Origin: Acidobacteriota bacterium
Lineage (GTDB): Bacteria > Acidobacteriota > Thermoanaerobaculia > Thermoanaerobaculales > Thermoanaerobaculaceae
Assembly (NCBI GenBank): GCA_003158745.1
Contig: PMLC01000101.1
Span: forward strand, 1 to 64,000
Length of the DNA stretch: 64,000 nt
Direction of reading: 5' to 3'
In this document: positions 17,815-26,689 of the stretch, piece after piece
Position numbering within the stretch: the first letter of the stretch is position 1
Layout: every line of letters starts with the position of its first letter
Notes under the pieces: model-generated
What the model was told of the DNA's origin: nothing
The model's database searches: none
The model's input: the letters and a program-made list of their open reading frames with translations, nothing else
Position numbers and translations under genes: made by a program

Positions 17815-20703
17815 CACCTCGCCCGTACTCAGCTTCTCGCTGAGCGTGGTGTCCCAGTGCAGCACCGGGCGCACCGCGGGTGCGGAGACCTGGACGACGT
17901 AGCAGTTGCCCGTGGCGTCGTAGCAGTTCGCGGTCGCTCCGGGGGCGACCGTGCCATAGCCCGCCGCGGCGTCGGGGATCGTGTACTCGGCTCCGGCCGG
18001 GCCGGTGAGCAGCAGCGCCGCGCCCTTTGGGTAGTGGGTCGTCGTTCCGGTGTTGGTCCACGACGGGGCGACGAGTGCCGCCTCACCGGGCTCGAGGACG
18101 CCGTTGAGGTTGCCCGAGGTCCCGGTACCCGCGGCCGCGTCGACCGCCAGGGCCGCGGGCGCGAACCACAGCGGGAATGAGACCGCGATCTGGCCGATGT
18201 TGGACCACCCGGAGAGGTGCGGGACCCCGCCGCAACTGACGGTGGCCCGCGCCCGGTAGTAGTAGATCGTGCCCATCGCCGGCGTGTGGCTGACGCTCCG
18301 GCTCGTCCCGGTCTCGGAGAACGTGGTCGGGCTCGCGAAAGCCGAGTCGGTGGCCTCCTCCAGCTCATAGGTGCCGTCCGGGCTCGTCGCGCTCCAACTC
18401 ACGGTGTAGGTCTCGCCGGAGGAGGCGCCCGACGGCACGCTCAGCGCCGGAGCGTCCGGGTTCCCACAGGCCACGATGAGGTTAACGGTTGCCTGGTCGT
18501 CCTCGGCGGGATCGTGGTTACCCGGCGTGGAGTCGGGGTCGGGCTGGTCGCTCGTCAGCAGTTCCGCCGTGAAGGGCGCCACACCGAGGGTCGTCGCGGT
18601 CGCAGTGATGTGGAGCGTCGCGGACGCCGCCGGCGCGAGGCCGCCCGGGGACCAGACGCCGTTCGTGGGCACGTACGAGCCTTGCCCGTCGTCGGATGTG
18701 TAGAGCATGCCTGGCGGCACCGGGGCCGCCACCGTCAGGCCAGAGGCGGCCAGCGGACCCCGGTTTGTCAGCGTCACGGTAACGGTCACGGCGTCTGCGG
18801 GCCGGGGCACACCGTTGTCGACCGCAACCGCGACCTCGAGGTCTGCAGTGGGACCGCAGTCGCGCCAGGCAAAGGACTCCCCGCCCGCCACGCGCCTCGT
18901 CGCGGTGGCCGCGGCCGCGTAGTAGTTGCTGCCGAACCACTTCAACCCCTCGTTCCAGGTCACGCCGTCGGGGCTGTCGAGGATCACGCCGACGTCTCCG
19001 ACCGCGAAAGCCCCATCGCCGGAGAAGGCTACGGCGTTCAGGCTCCAGTGATCCGGTGTCTGTGCTTTCACCCAGGTCGAGGGGTCGGTCGCCGTGTACA
19101 GCCCGTTCCCCCCGACCGCGATCAGCAGCGAGCCGTTCGACGCGACGCCGTTGAGCTGGTACTCCCCGGCGATCGTGTGCTTGTCCCAGGTGAGGCCGTC
19201 CGGGCTGGTTTCGACCTCACCGTTCCAACCGACAGTCACCCATTGCGACCCGGTCCAGGCGACGCCGTACTGCCAGTAGTCGAATCCCGTCGTCGACGGT
19301 GCCGTCCACGTGAGCCCGTCGGGGCTCGTCAACTCGGTGTTACCCACAGCCAGGAACTCGCTGCCGTTCCATGCGACCGCCAACAACAAGGCGGAGGGGT
19401 CGGGCAGCGTCTGCGGCGTCCAGGTTACCCCGTCCAGGCTGGCGAGGATTCCATAGAAACCCACAGCCACGAAGCGCTCGCCATTCCAGGCAACGCCCGT
19501 AAGTTCCGGGGAGCCATCCACCGGATGGGGAGTCCAGACCACGCCGTCCGGGCTCGTCGCGGTGAAGCTCCCTCCCACGGCGACGAAGCGGTCGCTACCG
19601 CGCGCGATTCCCGACGCCCCCGTCCCTACTCCGGGGAGGACATAGCCCCAAACGAAGCCGTCGCCGCTTGCCATGATCACACTGAGCGAGCCGACCGCCA
19701 CGAACTTCCCGCCGGCCCAGGCGACACCCTCGAGCGTGTAGTACGCCACCGGCGCGACCGACGACCAGGTCGCGAGATCGGTGCTGGTCGCGATCACCGT
19801 CCTACCGTTGCTCGAGTTGTTGCCGACGACCACGTATCGCGTCCCGTCCCAGGCAACGCCGAAGCCGTTGGCCAGCAAGGAAGGCATCGTCCAGCTCCAC
19901 TGCACTCCGTCGGCGCTGCTCCCGACGAACCGGTAGCTTCCCGTGACCACGAACCGGTCCGCCGCCCAGATCACCGCGAAGAACTGATACCCGACGTTGG
20001 CTTGCAGCGTCCAGACGGCGGCGTCCTCGCTCGTCCAGACCACGCCGCCGGACTGCGGGTACACGAACTCGCCGACGGCGACGAAGCGCGAGCCGTTCCA
20101 TGCGACGCTCCACAAGTCGACGCCGTCGATAACGACCCGGGACCACCGCAACCCGTCAGCGCTCCGCAGCACCACCGAGTGGTACGGCGGCGAGAGCGCC
20201 TCCGTCTGGCCGACCGCGACGTAGAGCGCTCCCGTCCAGATGACCTTCATGAGAGTCTCTTCGCCGACGCTCGCGTGGACGAGCCAGCTCACGCCGTCGG
20301 GACTCGTCGCGACGGTGCCCCTGTACCCGACCGCGAGGAACTGTGCGCCGTCCCAGGTGGCCGACCGGAGGTTCAGACCGAGCGGGAGATCGCGCCGCGT
20401 CCATGTCGTCCCATCGGGGCTCGTCTGCACGTTCCCCGCGGACCCGACCGCCACGTACGTCCCGTTGCCGTACGTGATGTCAGCCAGGTTCTGCCCGATC
20501 GTGAGGGGCCGGGCAGTCTCCCACGGTCCGCAGCTCTGGCCGGAAGCCGGCGCGGGAGCGACGACGGCTCCCAGCATCAACACGGCGACCGCGGCCGCAA
20601 CGAACTGTCCTCCCTGAGCAATAGCTCTGCCTGTCAGGCGTTCGTCCGCGCCGGGCTTTGCCCGAGCTGTACGGATTTCCCCTGCCGCTCGGCTGTGCCG
20701 CAT
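17155..20703 (-). CDS. Surface beta-propeller protein with DUF11 domain and three C-terminal SLH repeats
   Basis: 1182 residues. Signal peptide within 1-56 (VAAAVAVLMLGAVVAPAPASG). Residues about 57-630 hold about twelve Asp-box-like units (TSPDGTTW, TSPDGVSW, RSADGLRW, ASLDGVTW), separated by FVAVG strands: one or two propellers. A DUF11/CARDB domain (DLEVAVAVDNGVPRPADAVT), a fibronectin III-like segment and a linker follow. The end has three SLH repeats (FADVPPTRWAYSYIETMLHK, VFGDVAPTDSGCKFIHYIAA and a third), each followed by GCGxGxYCP and QMAVF. SLH domains bind secondary cell-wall polymers in Gram-positives and anchor outer layers in some diderms. The start ATG overlaps its GAGGTG site with the stop of the upstream M14 gene 9 bases away, so the two form an operon. 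Confidence 0.88.
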   Translation of the reverse strand: MRHSRAAGEIRTARAKPGADERLTGRAIAQGGQFVAAAVAVLMLGAVVAPAPASGQSCGPWETARPLTIGQNLADITYGNGTYVAVGSAGNVQTSPDGTTWTRRDLPLGLNLRSATWDGAQFLAVGYRGTVATSPDGVSWLVHASVGEETLMKVIWTGALYVAVGQTEALSPPYHSVVLRSADGLRWSRVVIDGVDLWSVAWNGSRFVAVGEFVYPQSGGVVWTSEDAAVWTLQANVGYQFFAVIWAADRFVVTGSYRFVGSSADGVQWSWTMPSLLANGFGVAWDGTRYVVVGNNSSNGRTVIATSTDLATWSSVAPVAYYTLEGVAWAGGKFVAVGSLSVIMASGDGFVWGYVLPGVGTGASGIARGSDRFVAVGGSFTATSPDGVVWTPHPVDGSPELTGVAWNGERFVAVGFYGILASLDGVTWTPQTLPDPSALLLAVAWNGSEFLAVGNTELTSPDGLTWTAPSTTGFDYWQYGVAWTGSQWVTVGWNGEVETSPDGLTWDKHTIAGEYQLNGVASNGSLLIAVGGNGLYTATDPSTWVKAQTPDHWSLNAVAFSGDGAFAVGDVGVILDSPDGVTWNEGLKWFGSNYYAAAATATRRVAGGESFAWRDCGPTADLEVAVAVDNGVPRPADAVTVTVTLTNRGPLAASGLTVAAPVPPGMLYTSDDGQGSYVPTNGVWSPGGLAPAASATLHITATATTLGVAPFTAELLTSDQPDPDSTPGNHDPAEDDQATVNLIVACGNPDAPALSVPSGASSGETYTVSWSATSPDGTYELEEATDSAFASPTTFSETGTSRSVSHTPAMGTIYYYRARATVSCGGVPHLSGWSNIGQIAVSFPLWFAPAALAVDAAAGTGTSGNLNGVLEPGEAALVAPSWTNTGTTTHYPKGAALLLTGPAGAEYTIPDAAAGYGTVAPGATANCYDATGNCYVVQVSAPAVRPVLHWDTTLSEKLSTGEVKIWTLHVGNSFADVPPTRWAYSYIETMLHKNITAGCGNGNYCPGIGTSRWQMAVFLSIALAGNNVPTSGTVPGMGDYNCVSGGQSVFGDVAPTDSGCKFIHYIAAKGITSGCGDGDYCPSLTVDRWQMAVFVAKAIATGPIPVSGTIPGLGTYDCEAGGTSVFGDVPPTDGGCRFIHYIAANGITAGCGGGNYCPSTTLNRDQMAVFITKAFNFNLYGP

Positions 20704-20712
20704 CTAAGCACC

Positions 20713-21372
20713 TCACGGTCCGTACAAGTTGAGGTTGAAGCCCTTCGTAATGAACACGGCCATCTGGTCCCGGTTGAGGGTGGCGGAGGGGCAGTAGTTG
20801 CCGCCGCCGCAACCGGCGGTGATCCCGTTGGCCGCGATGTAGTGGATGTACTTACAACCTCCGTCGGTCGGCGCCACATCACCGAACACCGACTCTCCCC
20901 CCGCCTCGCAGTCGTAGGCGCCCAGGCCGGGGATCGTGCCTGCAACCGGAATCGGACCAGTGGCAATCGCCTTCGCCACGAACACCGCCATCTGCCAGCG
21001 GTCCACCGTCAGGCTCGGGCAGTAGTCGCCGTTGCCGCACCCCGACGTGATCCCCTTGGCCGCGATGTAGTGAATGAACTTGCAACCCGAATCAGTCGGC
21101 GCAACGTCGCCGAACACCGACTGGCCTCCAGAGACGCAGTTGTAGTCGCCCATGCCGGGGACCGTGCCGCTCGTCGGAACGTTGTTGCCCGCCAGCGCGA
21201 TGGACAGGAAGACCGCCATCTGCCACCGGCTCGTGCCGATGCCGGGGCAGTAGTTGCCGTTACCGCAACCCGCGGTGATGTTCTTGTGCAGCATGGTCTC
21301 GATGTAGCTGTACGCCCACCGCGTCGGCGGCACGTCCGCAAACGAGTTGCCAACGTGCAGCGTCCAGGTCTT
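20713..21372 (-). repeat. Direct DNA repeat, copy B: triple-SLH coding segment
   Basis: Second copy of the 17155-17814 segment, in the M14 peptidase gene. The preservation at DNA level, against fully different upstream domains, points to recent duplication or gene conversion. Confidence 0.85.
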
Positions 21373-24300
21373 CGAGGTGCCCGTCGACAGTGTCTCGACA
21401 AACGTCGCGTCGAAGTGAACCGGGCGGGAAGCCGGTACACCGATGTACATGGCGTAGCAGTTGGAGGTGGCGTCGGCGCAGGAGACCGCGGTACCCGCGG
21501 GCACCGTCCCGTAGTCGGCGCCATTGTGGTAATAGAGATACTGAGTCACGGCGTTGCCGGTGAAGAAGTGCCCGGTGCTCGTCACTGCAGTCCCGGCGGC
21601 CGTGTAGTTCTTCCAGGTCGGGGCCACAACCACAATCTCTCCCGGCTCGAACACGCCGTTCAGGTTCGAGCTGCCCTGCGAATAGGCGATCGTGTCCACG
21701 GCCAGCGCCGTCGGCCCGAAGGCGACGACGGTCGTTTGCACCGACACTGTGTTGTCGGAGGAAGCCGGGTCGGGCTGCGCAGAGGAGACGCTTGCTGCTG
21801 TCGTGATCGTGCCGGTCTGGGTTGGCGTCAGCTGGAGCGTGACCGTAGCGACGCCATTCATCACGAGCGTTCCGAGGGCGCAGGTGACCGGCCCGGTGCC
21901 GGAGCAGGAACCCTGACTGGCGGTTGCAGACCCGAGCGTCGCCCCGGCGGGAAGCGTCGCGGTGAGCGTGGTGCCGGTTGCGGTGAGCAAACCCCGGTCG
22001 GTGACCGTGAAGGTGATGGTGAACGGGGTGTTGATCGGGACGGGGTTGGCGCTGGCTTGGCCGACCACGCGCAGATCGGCGGATTGGGCGTCGAGGTTCT
22101 CGACGGACACGTTGGACGGTTTCAGTCCGTTGTATACCGGGTCGGTGCTCACCGCCGGTGCGAGGATGATGGAATACGCAATGGTGCCGTCCACGATCGT
22201 GTCGGGCACGCCCGTGACGGTGACTGTTTGAGGCGTGTTCCAGTTCGCGGGCGTGAATGCGAGGATACCTGGGGCCACCGTACCCTCGGTAGTGTCGGAC
22301 GACGACAGCCCGATGCTCACATTGGCGAGCGGCTCGCTCGTCAGGCTAACGGTGAAGGTGGCCGTGCCGCCGGCCTCGGTGGTGACGAGACCGCTGGTTG
22401 GCGTGACGTTGAAACCCGCGACATCGTCGTCGAGGAGTGTGCACGAGACGTCGGGCGGCTTGAGCCCGTTGTAGAGCAGGTCGGCGCTCACGGCGGGCCC
22501 GACGATGATCGTGTAGGGGATGGACCCACCTGCGATGAAGTTCTGGACTCCCGTGGTTGTAGCGGTTTGCGGCGCGTTCCAATCGTCGGGCGTGAACGTG
22601 AGGGCATCAGGGGCGATTGTTCCCACGGTCGTGTCGCTCGAGACGAGAGGGATCGTTACAGTTGCCGCCGGCTGGGCGGTGAGCACGACGGTGAATTGCG
22701 CGGTGCCACCAGACTCGGTAGTGACCAGACCCGAGGTGGGGTTTACCGTCACGCCGGCCTGTGCGGTCGTGGTGAGTACCGACGACCCCGAGACCGTCGC
22801 GTCCGCCTGCGACGTCACGGTGACGGTCGCGGTGTCTGTCGCGCCCGCGACCACCGAGGCGGGGATCCGGACGGTGACGGTGAAATCGGAGGAACCGCAC
22901 GGCGACACCGGCCCGACGCTGGCCTGCACGGTGACCGGCCAGGCGTTCCCGGCGACGCTGACGTTGTACGTGTCGTTCAGGGCGCCCGAGTTGCCGAGGT
23001 GCAGCGAGTAGGTGACCGTGTTGCCGGGATCGCCGAGACGGCCGTCGCTAGGTGGCTGGAGGGTGACAGCGTGGTTGGTCGCGGCGACGCAGAGGAAGCA
23101 CGCCGAGGGTGGCCCCCAATTGCCACCCGCGCTCTGGCTTTCGACGAGCACGAGGTGACGGCCTGGATTGAGTCCGGTGGCGTTCACGGTGCCCACGAGC
23201 CCTTCCACGGGCTGGTCAAAGCTCCCGTCGGCCGGGGACATTGCCTGTGTGGCCCCGCCCTCCCACGACGGGGTGTCAACGCTAAAGCGCGCGGCGGCCA
23301 CGTTCTGCACCGGCCAGGGGCTGGCGTAGCGGGTGGCGTCGGCGGTCGCGGTGAGGCCGACCGTTCCGCCCGGAATCACGCCGTTGGCGACCGCGACATT
23401 CAGCGTGTCAGGACCGGCAGGCAACTCGTAAGGTAGACGCGCGGCCTTGCAGGCATAGAACAGTGCGTTGCGGTTGACGGGGTACGTCGTGCTCTCGAAC
23501 GTCTGGCAGTCTTCGAAGAAGTCGACCCCGATCTCAAACGTGTAGGCGCCGATCCCCAGCTCGCCGTAGGCCCAATCGTCGCTGGTGCCGGTGGTGGGGT
23601 ACAGGTCGACCGACTGCTCCGGCGTGTAGTAGTTCAAGAAGGCGAACTTGCGCCCCAGCCGCTCGAGATCCGTCGCGTTCGGGGCCGGGTTCGACGTGAA
23701 TCCCCAGGGCCATAGCACGAGATCGGAGTAGGAGTGCAGCGTGACGAGAAGCCCGGTGGTGTCGGGTGGCGCCGGATCAGTGTCCCCTGGCCCGCGCTGG
23801 TCAGGGAAGATCGAAAGCACGTAGTTCTGCATCGCCGCCGTCTCAGGCTCTGAAACCGCGGTCGGTCCCTGGTACTCCTCCTCGCACGGGTCGGTTCCGG
23901 ATCCGCCCCAGTGGAAGTTCGAATTGCGGTTGCAGTCGGTGCCATACTGATCGCTCATCGTCGGCGGTACCGAACAGTTACCTCCGTTCGCGTTGTCTGT
24001 GTTCTTGCGCTGGTAGTAGCCCTGCTCGGCGAGTTTGTGGCCGTCTGGATTGGTCATGACCAAAATGTGAATCTCGTTGTAGTTGAGCAGCCAGGTGATA
24101 TCTGGGTCGCTGCCGTAGCCGGCGACGAGGTATTCGGCGAACCGGGCCGCCGTCTCGGCGGTGGTCAGCTCACGGGCGTGAATCTCGGCCATCAGGAAGA
24201 ACCGCGCCTTGGGCACGGCGCTCTGCGTGTTGGTAACGATCAGGACGTTGAGGTCGTAGCCGTGGCCGGCGCCGTGTGCGACCCTCTCCCAACTCTCACC

Positions 24301-24765
24301 GATGTTGATCCACGACGCCAGCGTCGGGTTAGCCGTGGCAAGGGCCTGCATGGAGGCGTAGGTTTCCTCGACGGTGCGGTAACACGGGTAACCGGGAATG
24401 CCGTTCACCTGACCGGGGAGCGCAACCAGCGGCTGGTTGAGTCGCGCCGTCTTCTCGTCGTCCACCTCGATCCGGTAGCCGGCCGCGATCAACCGTGCAA
24501 TCGTGGCGGTATCGGCCGCGGCAACCAGGTAGCTCTCGGCTCGATGTACTTCCCAGACGTCGAGGTGGCGGGCGAGAGCCGCCAGGTCCTCGCCGGGCAG
24601 GAAGTAGATCCTCACCACCGCGTCACCGTTAGGCGTGGCGGCCTCCTGGACCGTCTTGCCTCGCGCCGACTCCGCTGCGGCCGTTACTCCCCAAGCCACG
24701 CTGGAGGATACGAGGACGATGAGAACACACGCCCAGAACCTGTCGCCGATCCGGAGGTTTGTCAC
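20713..24765 (-). CDS. SLH-anchored M14 zinc carboxypeptidase
   Basis: 1350 residues from GTG 24765 (AGGGAAAGG site; a promoter 88 bases upstream fits this start better than GTG 24846). Order: signal peptide; propeptide-like domain (VRIYFLPGEDLAALARHLDV); M14 catalytic domain with HxxE zinc ligands His196/Glu199 (HARE), His344 (TLHSYSD), catalytic Glu411 (YTFEIG) and substrate-binding DCNRNSNF; then Ig-like and NEW/Calx-beta-like domains (two copies of NPTSGLVTTE...DTTxGTxAP), a DUF11 domain and three Cys-containing SLH repeats. M14 enzymes remove C-terminal residues from peptides; all key residues are present, so a cell-surface exopeptidase is likely. First gene of an operon with the SLH propeller gene. 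Confidence 0.92.
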   Translation of the reverse strand: MTNLRIGDRFWACVLIVLVSSSVAWGVTAAAESARGKTVQEAATPNGDAVVRIYFLPGEDLAALARHLDVWEVHRAESYLVAAADTATIARLIAAGYRIEVDDEKTARLNQPLVALPGQVNGIPGYPCYRTVEETYASMQALATANPTLASWINIGESWERVAHGAGHGYDLNVLIVTNTQSAVPKARFFLMAEIHARELTTAETAARFAEYLVAGYGSDPDITWLLNYNEIHILVMTNPDGHKLAEQGYYQRKNTDNANGGNCSVPPTMSDQYGTDCNRNSNFHWGGSGTDPCEEEYQGPTAVSEPETAAMQNYVLSIFPDQRGPGDTDPAPPDTTGLLVTLHSYSDLVLWPWGFTSNPAPNATDLERLGRKFAFLNYYTPEQSVDLYPTTGTSDDWAYGELGIGAYTFEIGVDFFEDCQTFESTTYPVNRNALFYACKAARLPYELPAGPDTLNVAVANGVIPGGTVGLTATADATRYASPWPVQNVAAARFSVDTPSWEGGATQAMSPADGSFDQPVEGLVGTVNATGLNPGRHLVLVESQSAGGNWGPPSACFLCVAATNHAVTLQPPSDGRLGDPGNTVTYSLHLGNSGALNDTYNVSVAGNAWPVTVQASVGPVSPCGSSDFTVTVRIPASVVAGATDTATVTVTSQADATVSGSSVLTTTAQAGVTVNPTSGLVTTESGGTAQFTVVLTAQPAATVTIPLVSSDTTVGTIAPDALTFTPDDWNAPQTATTTGVQNFIAGGSIPYTIIVGPAVSADLLYNGLKPPDVSCTLLDDDVAGFNVTPTSGLVTTEAGGTATFTVSLTSEPLANVSIGLSSSDTTEGTVAPGILAFTPANWNTPQTVTVTGVPDTIVDGTIAYSIILAPAVSTDPVYNGLKPSNVSVENLDAQSADLRVVGQASANPVPINTPFTITFTVTDRGLLTATGTTLTATLPAGATLGSATASQGSCSGTGPVTCALGTLVMNGVATVTLQLTPTQTGTITTAASVSSAQPDPASSDNTVSVQTTVVAFGPTALAVDTIAYSQGSSNLNGVFEPGEIVVVAPTWKNYTAAGTAVTSTGHFFTGNAVTQYLYYHNGADYGTVPAGTAVSCADATSNCYAMYIGVPASRPVHFDATFVETLSTGTSKTWTLHVGNSFADVPPTRWAYSYIETMLHKNITAGCGNGNYCPGIGTSRWQMAVFLSIALAGNNVPTSGTVPGMGDYNCVSGGQSVFGDVAPTDSGCKFIHYIAAKGITSGCGNGDYCPSLTVDRWQMAVFVAKAIATGPIPVAGTIPGLGAYDCEAGGESVFGDVAPTDGGCKYIHYIAANGITAGCGGGNYCPSATLNRDQMAVFITKGFNLNLYGP

Positions 24766-24852
24766 GATGCGCCTTTCCCTGGCCGAGCGAAGAAGCCGAC
24801 TACTGTTGGGACTGCGATGGAATTGCGATTGAAACGGTGTCGTCACGTCGCC

Positions 24853-24882
24853 AATTTACCATTGCAGTGTGAGGAGTCACAA
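24853..24882 (-). promoter_or_regulatory. Putative sigma70 promoter for the M14/SLH operon
   Basis: On the reverse strand TTGTGA (24877-24882) and TAAATT (24853-24858) are separated by 18 bases. Transcription would begin near 24845, giving an ~80-base leader before GTG 24765. Confidence 0.5.
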
Positions 24883-24987
24883 GGCCTCGCCCAGTTGACC
24901 TGGGTGGACCAATCGCGCAACGCCGCTCCCACGCCGGGGCGCTCCGATCGCTCCGCGAACGGCGAAACGGGCACCGGTGAAGGCCCT

Positions 24988-25056
24988 GGGACCGCGTGGT
25001 TCGAGGTTGAAGGCGGTGGTCTTGAAGGCGGCCATCTGGTTGCGCAGGAGCGGATC
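24988..25056 (-). pseudogene. Remnant of an SLH repeat 3-prime end
   Basis: The reverse strand reads PLLRNQMAAFKTTAFNLEPR and then GP. It aligns with the end of the intact SLH arrays (TLNRDQMAVFITKGFNLNLY, then GP) at the positions L, R, QMA, F, T, FNL and GP. No reading frame of useful length surrounds it, so it is a fossil of a third SLH-protein gene upstream of the M14 operon. Confidence 0.55.
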
Positions 25057-25057
25057 C

Positions 25058-25236
25058 GCCGGGGAGTGGGCGCAGGAGACGCAACCGTTCCAAAGCCAGG
25101 CCAGGCAGACGACGATGGACCGTGGGTGGGCCAAGATCACGGCACAGGCGGGACGGCGGTGTTCGGGTTCGCCTCGGTGATCGACATCTTCACTGACGAT
25201 CCGGCCACGGTGACCATGCAGTGGCAGCGGCTGAAC
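25058..25236 (+). pseudogene. Truncated, frameshifted remnant of an IWxPV-domain C-terminus
   Basis: The forward strand first reads GEWAQETQPFQSQARQTTMD and RGWAKITAQAG. After a shift near 25150 it continues in the next frame as VFGFASVIDIFTDDPATVTM, then QWQR. This matches the last ~60 residues of the protein at 160-2043 (LWAQETQPFKSKAGQTAMDR and FASVIDNITNDPTTVAMQR). There is no upstream part, so it is a broken 3-prime end lying head to head with the SLH remnant. Confidence 0.8.
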
Positions 25237-25333
25237 CCTTGTGGGCGACTCCGCAGGCGCCCACGTCCCGCACACCTGCAGCGGTCCACTAACAGCCGCC
25301 GGAGTCTCGCCGTCGCCGGGTCGCGTCAGCTCC

Positions 25334-26689
25334 TCACGGGCAGGTCGTGGCGAGGAACGCAGTTCCCGTGTAGTTGCCGAAGCAGTTCACGGTCCCACCA
25401 CCGAAGCTCGTCGTGCCGACGAGCTTTGAGGCGCCCACGGTGACCGCGAATCCCGACCCGTTGTTGAGCCAGTTCGTCGCTCCCGTGATGTTGCAGTTGC
25501 TGATGTCCGCGGACAGTCCGGACCCAGCAGTGTCGACGCCGTACCCCTGCGAGCTGAGGAAATCTCCGAGCAAGGTTGCGATGAGGTCGTGGGCGTAGAC
25601 CGCAGCGCCTGGTCCATGCGTGTAGACCTCGCTGTTGCGCAGGTCGAGGGCACCGCCTCCCCCGATGGCGTGGATGCCCCACTGAACAGCACCGTCGTAG
25701 ACGTAGAAACGCGAGTTGCTGATCGCCGGCGAGGCTCCGTTGCCGAAGAAGCCGTTGCTTGCACCCGAAGAGTTGTTCGAACCGTAGACGTTAACGCGGA
25801 CGCCGTCGAGACGCGCCTCGTCGGTGGAGCTGGCCGCCGCGAGGCCGAAGTTCAAGTTCGCCCCGTGAACGGTCAGCTCGCAGTCGACCAGCGAGAATGA
25901 GGTGTTGGTGTCGGCATAAACCCCGTACGCGGTCCCGGTCACGTTGGAGGGGTTTGACGCGGTGATTGTCACGTGCTCGAGAGCGACCTCGCTCGCCTGC
26001 GAGGAAAGGTCGACCGCGATCTCGTAGCTGTTGCCACCCGAGTTGTTGACCGTGAGGCGGCTGAGCTTGCCGTGGTCCCCCATGATCACCGTGCCGTGCC
26101 AGAAGTTCGAGAAGCCGATCGCCGTGATCACCGTAATGTCCCGGCCCGCACCTTCGAGGGCGGTGCGGGTGGGCAGCGTGAGCGAGCCCGAGCCGAGATC
26201 GTAGATGCCGGGTCCCAGCCGGATCAGCCACGGATTGCTCGCCGACGGCGCCTCTGACCCCGTGCTCGGGATCGCCGCCACCATCGAGAGCAGCTCGGTG
26301 CCCGAGTTGACATCGGAGCTGGCTTCGGCGGCCGGGTGGTGAAAGACGAGCACCGTGTGCGGCGGCCAGTTCGATGTCCCTCGGATTGCCTTCTCGATGA
26401 AGACCGCCATCTGGTCGCGGGTGACGGGCGTGCCAGGGCAATAGTTGCCGCCACCGCAGCCGGCAGTGATGCCGTCCAGACCGAACTGCTCGATCCAGGG
26501 GTCGAACCCCGTCGTGCACGTGATGTCGGCGAACGGCACCCCAGGCACGCACGCCGGCGGCGTGTAGACCGACAGAGTCGAGGCCGCCAGACCCTGTTCG
26601 ACTGCGACCTGCTGTGCTGTTGCCGGCACGACGCCGACCATCGCCAGGCACACCGCACCCACGCCGACGAACCGTGGCCGACCGATCAT
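25334..26689 (-). CDS. Secreted right-handed beta-helix protein with one N-terminal SLH repeat
   Basis: 451 residues from ATG 26689, preceded by AAGGAGG. Signal peptide to about residue 25 (VCLAMVGVVPATAQ). A single SLH unit at about 45-100 (FADITCTTGFDPWIEQFGLD, ITAGCGGGNYCPGTPVTRDQ, MAVFIEKAI) differs from its neighbours in lying at the N-terminus. Residues about 140-451 form a pectate-lyase-like parallel beta-helix with repeated short strands and Asn ladders (LSRLTVNNSGGNSYEIAVDL, VALEHVTITASNPSNVTG, ISNSRFYVYDGAVQWGIHAI). The family includes NosD-like and polysaccharide-degrading proteins; no lyase catalytic residues can be assigned, so binding or structural use is equally possible. Confidence 0.82.
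   Translation of the reverse strand: MIGRPRFVGVGAVCLAMVGVVPATAQQVAVEQGLAASTLSVYTPPACVPGVPFADITCTTGFDPWIEQFGLDGITAGCGGGNYCPGTPVTRDQMAVFIEKAIRGTSNWPPHTVLVFHHPAAEASSDVNSGTELLSMVAAIPSTGSEAPSASNPWLIRLGPGIYDLGSGSLTLPTRTALEGAGRDITVITAIGFSNFWHGTVIMGDHGKLSRLTVNNSGGNSYEIAVDLSSQASEVALEHVTITASNPSNVTGTAYGVYADTNTSFSLVDCELTVHGANLNFGLAAASSTDEARLDGVRVNVYGSNNSSGASNGFFGNGASPAISNSRFYVYDGAVQWGIHAIGGGGALDLRNSEVYTHGPGAAVYAHDLIATLLGDFLSSQGYGVDTAGSGLSADISNCNITGATNWLNNGSGFAVTVGASKLVGTTSFGGGTVNCFGNYTGTAFLATTCP

Noticed and set aside
18217-23436. Very long open frame (1739 codons) on the forward strand
   Set aside because: It lies antisense to the two SLH genes, has an Arg/Gly/Val/His-rich composition without domains, and mirrors the codon pattern of the reverse genes; a GC-rich shadow frame.
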